Notes under the pieces: generated by a model
Seen by the model: only the letters and a program-made list of their open reading frames with translations
Told to the model about the DNA's origin: nothing
Databases searched by the model: none
NCBI GenBank assembly: GCA_019637755.1
Contig: JAHBVC010000001.1
Location: 124,001-188,000, forward strand
Direction of reading: 5' to 3'
DNA: 64,000 nucleotides
Source of the DNA: Anaerolineales bacterium
Lineage (GTDB): Bacteria > Chloroflexota > Anaerolineae > Anaerolineales > UBA11579
Part shown: piece by piece, positions 59,907-64,000 of the stretch
How the letters are laid out: every line of letters starts with the position of its first letter
Position numbering within the stretch: the stretch's first letter is position 1
Translations under genes and position numbers: made by a program

Positions 59907-61577
59907 ATGAGCGTAACCAAAAGTGAAGTGCGCCCCGGCGTCTATTACGACTCGGTGGTGCTGATGCAGTTGCAGCGCAAGCTGGCCGCCCTGCCCGGCG
60001 TAGAAGACGCCGGTGTGGTGATGGCTACGCCAGCTAATCTTGAGCTATTAGCGGACAGCAACCTGCTGGAAGCAGCTGGCAAAGCTGCCCGCCCAGAAGA
60101 TTTGCTGATCGTGGTGCGCGCCGGCAGCGAGGCTGACGCCAGCGGCGCGCTGGCACAGGTGGATGAATTGCTCAAGCAGCGCAGCAGCGGCGGCGCTAAC
60201 CAAGCCTTCCGCCCGCGCAGTCTGGCTGCGGGGGTCAAGAACCTGCCCGCCGCCGAATGGGTGCTGATCTCAGTGCCCGGCCGCTACGCCGCCAAGGTGG
60301 CGCACGAAGCGCTGGACAGCGGCAAGCATGTATTCCTGTATAGCGACAACGTTGAGCTGGAAGACGAAATTGCGCTCAAACAGCGCGGCGCCGAGTTGGG
60401 CCTGCTGGTAATGGGCCCAGACTGCGGCACCGCCATCATTAACGGCGTGGGCCTGGGCTTCGCCAACCGCGTGCGCCGCGGGCCGATTGGCCTGGTGGGC
60501 GCATCCGGCACTGGCTTGCAAGCTGTGACGGTGGGCATCCACAACTATGGCGGCGGCGTATCGCAAGCCATCGGCACGGGCGGGCGTGACCTCAAAGCGG
60601 AGGTCCGCGCGGCCAGCATGCTGCAGGGCTTGCGCTACCTGGCCGCCGACGAGGCTACGCAGGTGATTGTGCTCATCTCTAAGCCGCCCGACGAGGCCAC
60701 GGCGGCCCGCCTGCTGAGCGAAGCGCAGACGGCAGGCAAGCCGGTTGTAGTGTGCTTCATTGGCTTTGCCGCCCCGGCTGAGCAGATTGGCAATGTGCAT
60801 TTTGCCCAAGGGCTTGATTCGGCGGCACGTATCGCTGTGGGGTTGAGCACCGGAGCCATCACCCCCCCAGTCATCGAGCGGCGCACAGGTTATCTGCGCG
60901 GCCTGTTCTCCGGCGGTACCTTGGCCTACGAAGCGCTCAATGGTCTGCAGAATTTCCTGCACCCTATCTATTCGAATGTAGCCATCCGTAGCTCACAGAA
61001 GATGGCCGACCCGCTGCACAGCCAGGCGCACACCATCATAGACCTGGGCGAAGATGTTTTCACCGTGGGCCGTCTGCACCCGATGATGGACAACGACCTG
61101 CGCCTGCGCCGCCTGAAGCAAGAAGTGGAAGACGCCGAAACTGGCCTGGTGCTTCTGGACGTTGTGCTGGGTGAAGGCTCGCATGCCGACCCCGCTGGGG
61201 AGCTGGCCGCGGCCATCGCAAGCCACCGCAAAACGCGCTCAGACATTGAGTTTGTGGCTTTAGTCGTCGGCACGGACGAAGACCCCCAAAACACGGACGA
61301 GCAAATCCAAAAACTGGAGGCGGCTGGCGCTCGCATCTTCCGCGAAACGACGATGGCGGTGGACTACATTGCGGCGCGCTTGGCCGCCACGCCCAGCGCC
61401 ACTGGCAAGGCTTTGCAGCCCTTTAGCGAGCCGCTGGCCGCCATCAACGTGGGCGTGGAGAGCTTCTTTGACAGCCTCAAAGCGCAGGGTGCAGACGCGG
61501 TGCAAGTGGATTGGCGACCGCCCGCGGGCGGCAACGAAGCACTGGCCAGTATTTTGGAGAAAATGAAAGGCAGGTAG
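59907..61577 (+). CDS. fdrA: FdrA family protein (AllF-like, oxamate carbamoyltransferase subunit)
   Basis: A 556-residue protein with succinyl-CoA-synthetase-like CoA-binding and ligase folds: PGVEDAGVVMATPANLELL, VMGPDCGTAIINGVGLGFAN, GASGTGLQAVTVGIHN, GTGGRDLKAEV, RGLFSGGTLAYEALN. These are the hallmarks of FdrA, one of the three proteins (with DUF1116 and DUF2877) shown in enterobacteria to form an oxamate carbamoyltransferase in allantoin degradation. ATG 59907 follows the amidase stop by 1 nt. The next gene encodes the DUF1116 partner. Confidence 0.9.
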   Translation: MSVTKSEVRPGVYYDSVVLMQLQRKLAALPGVEDAGVVMATPANLELLADSNLLEAAGKAARPEDLLIVVRAGSEADASGALAQVDELLKQRSSGGANQAFRPRSLAAGVKNLPAAEWVLISVPGRYAAKVAHEALDSGKHVFLYSDNVELEDEIALKQRGAELGLLVMGPDCGTAIINGVGLGFANRVRRGPIGLVGASGTGLQAVTVGIHNYGGGVSQAIGTGGRDLKAEVRAASMLQGLRYLAADEATQVIVLISKPPDEATAARLLSEAQTAGKPVVVCFIGFAAPAEQIGNVHFAQGLDSAARIAVGLSTGAITPPVIERRTGYLRGLFSGGTLAYEALNGLQNFLHPIYSNVAIRSSQKMADPLHSQAHTIIDLGEDVFTVGRLHPMMDNDLRLRRLKQEVEDAETGLVLLDVVLGEGSHADPAGELAAAIASHRKTRSDIEFVALVVGTDEDPQNTDEQIQKLEAAGARIFRETTMAVDYIAARLAATPSATGKALQPFSEPLAAINVGVESFFDSLKAQGADAVQVDWRPPAGGNEALASILEKMKGR

Positions 61578-61669
61578 CTAGTGAACAGTAACGAGTGACT
61601 AGTGAGCAGTACATAGCCCGCTAGCCTGATCACTGTTCACACATCACTGCTCACTACACTGGAGTGCAA
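61578..61669. repeat. GTGAACAGTAACGAGTGA-type degenerate repeat (copy 9)
   Basis: AGTGAACAGTAACGAGTGA, AGTGAGCAGT and the inverted ACTGTTCACACATCACTGC, making an imperfect hairpin in the gap between fdrA and the DUF1116 gene. Confidence 0.5.
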
Positions 61670-62914
61670 ATGATAGATATTGCAAAAGCGAATCAAACCG
61701 CCGTCTCCCGCATGATGGAGGCGCGCCCGATACTGAAAGGCGTTACGCCGGCCAAAGACGTCATCCCGGGCATGAAGCCGAATCTGCTGCTGCACGCCGG
61801 CCCCCCCATCGAATGGGCACGCATGTCTGGCCCGTTGCGCGGAGCGGTCATCGGCGCGCTGATCTTTGAAGGACTGGCCAAGACGGAGCAAGAGGCTGTG
61901 GCGCTGGTGGAAAAGGGCGAGATTGACTTTGCGCCCTGCCATCATCACGACACCGTTGGCCCCATGGCTGGCGTGACCTCCTCCTCCATGATGGTTTACA
62001 TCATCGAGAACGAGACCCACGGCAACAAGGCCTACTCCAACCTCAACGAAGGCTATGGCAAGGTGCTGCGCTATGGCGCCTTCAGCGAGGAAGTGATTGC
62101 CAAGCTGCGCTGGATGAACGAAAGCATGGGGCCGTTGCTGGCCAAAGCCATTGAGGCCAGCGGCGGCATTGATATCCGCGCCCTGCTGTCCGAGAGCTTG
62201 CACATGGGCGACGAGGGCCACAACCGCAACAAGGCTGGCTCCATCATCTATACCGCCAAGCTGGCACCGTGGATTGCCAAGGTGGTCGCTGACAACGAGG
62301 TGGAGTCTGAGGTGCTCAAGGCGCTGGGTGACAATGCACTCAGCGTACTGAATCCCGTCATGGCGGCCTGCAAAGCCATGTCAGCCAGCGCACACGGCAT
62401 CGAGGGCAGCACGATGGTGACCACGATGGCGCGCAACGGCACCGACTTCGGTATGCGTGTCAGCGGCCTGGGCGAGCAATGGTTCACCGCCCCCGCCGAG
62501 GTGCCGGATGGCCTGTACTTCCCCAGCTTCACCAGCAAGGATGCCAATCCAGACATCGGCGACAGCACCATCACGGAGACAGCGGGCATCGGCGCCTTCG
62601 CCATGGCGGCAGCGCCAGCCATCGTCACCTTCGTGAGCGGTACGCCGCAGGATGCGCTCAACGCCACGCTGGAGATGTACGAGATCACCATCGCCGAGCA
62701 CAGCCACTTCACCATTCCGCAACTGGAGTTCCGCGGCACGCCGACCGGTATCGACATCCGCAAGGTGGTTGAGCTGGGTATCACGCCGCGCGTCAACACC
62801 GGCATCGCCCACCGCGAAGCGGGCGTGGGCCAGGTGGGCGCTGGTTTGGTACGCCCGCCGATGAAGATTTTTGAAGATGCGTTGGTGGCGTACGCGGAGC
62901 GCTACAAACTTTAA
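61670..62914 (+). CDS. DUF1116 family protein (YlbE/AllG-like)
   Basis: A 414-residue protein of the DUF1116 family: LLLHAGPPIEWARMSGPLRG near residue 40, PCHHHDTVGPMAGVTSSSMM near 90, ESLHMGDEGHNRNKAGS, and ARNGTDFGMRVSGLGEQWFT. DUF1116 is the partner of FdrA in the oxamate carbamoyltransferase complex. The third subunit (DUF2877) and the carbamate kinase are not in the window. GGAG lies 5 nt before ATG 61670. Confidence 0.9.
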   Translation: MIDIAKANQTAVSRMMEARPILKGVTPAKDVIPGMKPNLLLHAGPPIEWARMSGPLRGAVIGALIFEGLAKTEQEAVALVEKGEIDFAPCHHHDTVGPMAGVTSSSMMVYIIENETHGNKAYSNLNEGYGKVLRYGAFSEEVIAKLRWMNESMGPLLAKAIEASGGIDIRALLSESLHMGDEGHNRNKAGSIIYTAKLAPWIAKVVADNEVESEVLKALGDNALSVLNPVMAACKAMSASAHGIEGSTMVTTMARNGTDFGMRVSGLGEQWFTAPAEVPDGLYFPSFTSKDANPDIGDSTITETAGIGAFAMAAAPAIVTFVSGTPQDALNATLEMYEITIAEHSHFTIPQLEFRGTPTGIDIRKVVELGITPRVNTGIAHREAGVGQVGAGLVRPPMKIFEDALVAYAERYKL

Positions 62915-62924
62915 AGAGCCAGCA

Positions 62925-62982
62925 AGTCATCTAGTCTGTTGGTCGACCAATTGACCAGATGACTAAGCAACTATCAGACTGC
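62925..62982. repeat. 8-nt-period GTC repeat, palindromic (copy 10)
   Basis: AGTCATCT, AGTCTGTT, GGTCGACC, AATTGACC, AGATGACT: two 20-nt halves that are inverted copies with three mismatches, just upstream of the cyclase gene. Confidence 0.65.
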
Positions 62983-63002
62983 TAAAAAACTAAGGAGAAC
63001 TT

Positions 63003-63791
63003 ATGAAAATCCACGACTTGTCCCAGCCCCTCAACCAAGACGCCTCGTTCTGGCCGTTCTACCCCCCGTTTGAAGTCAAGTACATCAAGCGCAAGGCCGA
63101 GCACGGCGTGAACGCGCAGTACATCATGACCAGCAATCATATGGGCACCCACTTGGATGCGCCGCGCCACTTTGTCACCAACGGCAAGACGATTGACCAG
63201 TTGCCGCTGGATTGGCTGTATGGCGAAGGCGTGATTGTGGATCTGAGCAGCCAGCTGGACGACCTGGATGTGTTCACGCCCGAGATGATCGAGAAGACCG
63301 CCGAGGTCAAGAACGGAGATATTCTCTTCATCCACACGGGCTGGCACAAGTATTCCTTCTTCAGCCCAGAGGGTGACGAAGAGCGTTACATCCAGCGCCA
63401 CCCCGGCCCGCACCACAGCATCTGTGAGTGGCTGCTGGACAAGAAAATTCACCTGTGGGGCGTGGACATGATTTCCACTGACCACCCCATGAACCTGCCC
63501 ATTGGCCGCTTCCTCGGCAAAGGTGGTTTGGAGCACTGGGCCAAGGTGCGCAAACTCGTGGAGAAGAAACTAGGCGGCTCTGAGAAGGTGGACGAAATGT
63601 TCCCTGCTGAGGCTTACCAGCTCACCCACAATGCGCTGTTCCCGCATGACTGCTTCCATGTGGAGAACCTGGGTGGCGAGATTGGCAACCCGGCGTTGCA
63701 CAACAAGCGCCTGATCCTGGGCGCCTTCCCGTGGAAGTTCCAGGGTGGCGAGGCTGCCTTCTGCCGCGCCGTGGCTTTCACCCAAGAGTAG
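63003..63791 (+). CDS. Cyclase family metal-dependent hydrolase (isatin hydrolase / kynurenine formamidase type)
   Basis: A 262-residue protein with the family's metal motif NHMGTHLDAPRHF near residues 44-56 (HxGTHxDxPxH), GDILFIHTGWHKY and WGVDMISTDHPMNLPIG. Members bind manganese or zinc and hydrolyse cyclic or N-formyl amides such as isatin and N-formylkynurenine. Here it likely opens a hydroxylated ring. AAGGAG lies 6 nt before the ATG. Confidence 0.9.
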   Translation: MKIHDLSQPLNQDASFWPFYPPFEVKYIKRKAEHGVNAQYIMTSNHMGTHLDAPRHFVTNGKTIDQLPLDWLYGEGVIVDLSSQLDDLDVFTPEMIEKTAEVKNGDILFIHTGWHKYSFFSPEGDEERYIQRHPGPHHSICEWLLDKKIHLWGVDMISTDHPMNLPIGRFLGKGGLEHWAKVRKLVEKKLGGSEKVDEMFPAEAYQLTHNALFPHDCFHVENLGGEIGNPALHNKRLILGAFPWKFQGGEAAFCRAVAFTQE

Positions 63792-63792
63792 T

Positions 63793-64000
63793 ATGACCAC
63801 GCGGTACTTCGGCCAACGCATAAAACGCAACGAAGACCCCCGCCTGCTCACCGGGCGGGCGCTCTTCGTTGATGATGTAGATTTGCCGGGCATGGCGCAC
63901 ATCGCTTTTGTGCGCAGCCCGTACGCGCATGCGCGCATCAAATCCATTGATGCAACCGCGGCACGCGCCCTGCCCGGCGTCATCGCCGTGTACACGGCCG
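63793..64000 (+). CDS. Molybdenum hydroxylase large subunit (CoxL/XdhB type), 5' part only
   Basis: The ATG at 63793 opens 69 codons to the window end. The protein begins with RIKRNEDPRLLTGRALFVDD then FVRSPYAHARIKSID, the standard N-terminus of the molybdopterin-binding subunit of the xanthine dehydrogenase family. The active-site loops that tell CO dehydrogenase from purine, nicotinate or aldehyde enzymes lie beyond the window. It starts 1 nt after the cyclase stop. Confidence 0.93.
   Translation, partial: MTTRYFGQRIKRNEDPRLLTGRALFVDDVDLPGMAHIAFVRSPYAHARIKSIDATAARALPGVIAVYTA

Overview
The window looks like a chromosomal segment of a Chloroflexota bacterium, most likely an Anaerolineae-type lineage. 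This is inferred from gene content, not from a marker-gene search. The supporting signs are Thr/Pro-rich surface lipoproteins, many genes whose -10 box sits 6-9 nt before the ATG with no Shine-Dalgarno (leaderless mRNAs), a T-box in front of serS, tRNAs without an encoded CCA, and many small palindromic intergenic repeats. TGA is used as a normal stop.

Layout. 1-2.8 kb: M20 peptidase (cut by the window edge), VTT/DedA-like membrane protein, cyclophilin, uridine kinase, a small ORF and tRNA-Thr(CGT). 2.8-3.03 kb: a 116-bp-period repeat. 3.1-6.3 kb: GT4 glycosyltransferase, two small divergent genes, a tyrosine recombinase broken by an in-frame TGA, an 18-bp inverted repeat and tRNA-Val(CAC). 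6.3-9.3 kb: LysM/M23 endopeptidase, solute-binding lipoprotein, Thr/Pro-rich anchored protein. 9.4-13.7 kb: greA, lysS, a helix-hairpin-helix protein, a repeat block, then T-box-serS. 13.7-22 kb: DUF456 protein, TolB-like lipoprotein, NUDIX, class II aldolase, an SPFH-HTH pair, and lipoprotein/membrane genes ending in near-identical terminators. 22-31.3 kb: FAD oxidoreductase and a tightly packed minus-strand group (DUF1684, four methyltransferase domains, a GT2, a GT-C-like membrane protein, UbiA) that probably makes or modifies a lipid-linked glycan. 31.3-34.1 kb: radical SAM/SPASM protein with an RRE-like N-terminus and a Cys/Gly-rich tail, then a membrane protein of the TIGR04222/DUF2207 type. 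34.5 kb: tRNA-Leu(TAG). 34.7-42.1 kb: phosphate regulon (two-component system, pstSCAB, arsC) with a PhoP-like box. 42.2-47.7 kb: alpha-glucoside module (binding protein, MalF, MalG, trehalose synthase); its MalG carries an inserted c-type-cytochrome motif. 47.9-54.4 kb: CNNM/CorC protein, GGDEF cyclase, intact tyrosine recombinase, TSUP, TerC, PlsC-like acyltransferase. 54.4-64 kb: a catabolic cluster built around a molybdenum hydroxylase (CoxG, XdhC, CoxM, CoxS, CoxL cut by the window end) with amidase, FdrA, DUF1116 and cyclase-family hydrolase genes.

The strongest leads are: (1) the FdrA-DUF1116 pair (oxamate carbamoyltransferase-like) in a molybdenum-hydroxylase/amidase/cyclase operon, suggesting an N-heterocycle or ureide degradation route that conserves energy through a carbamoyl group; (2) the sugar permease with a CxxCH domain in its first extracytoplasmic loop; (3) the radical SAM/SPASM gene with its membrane partner; (4) large extracytoplasmic insertions in PstC and PstA at the same loop. 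No CRISPR array, rRNA operon, complete prophage or transposase was seen. All calls come from reading the sequence; no searches were run.
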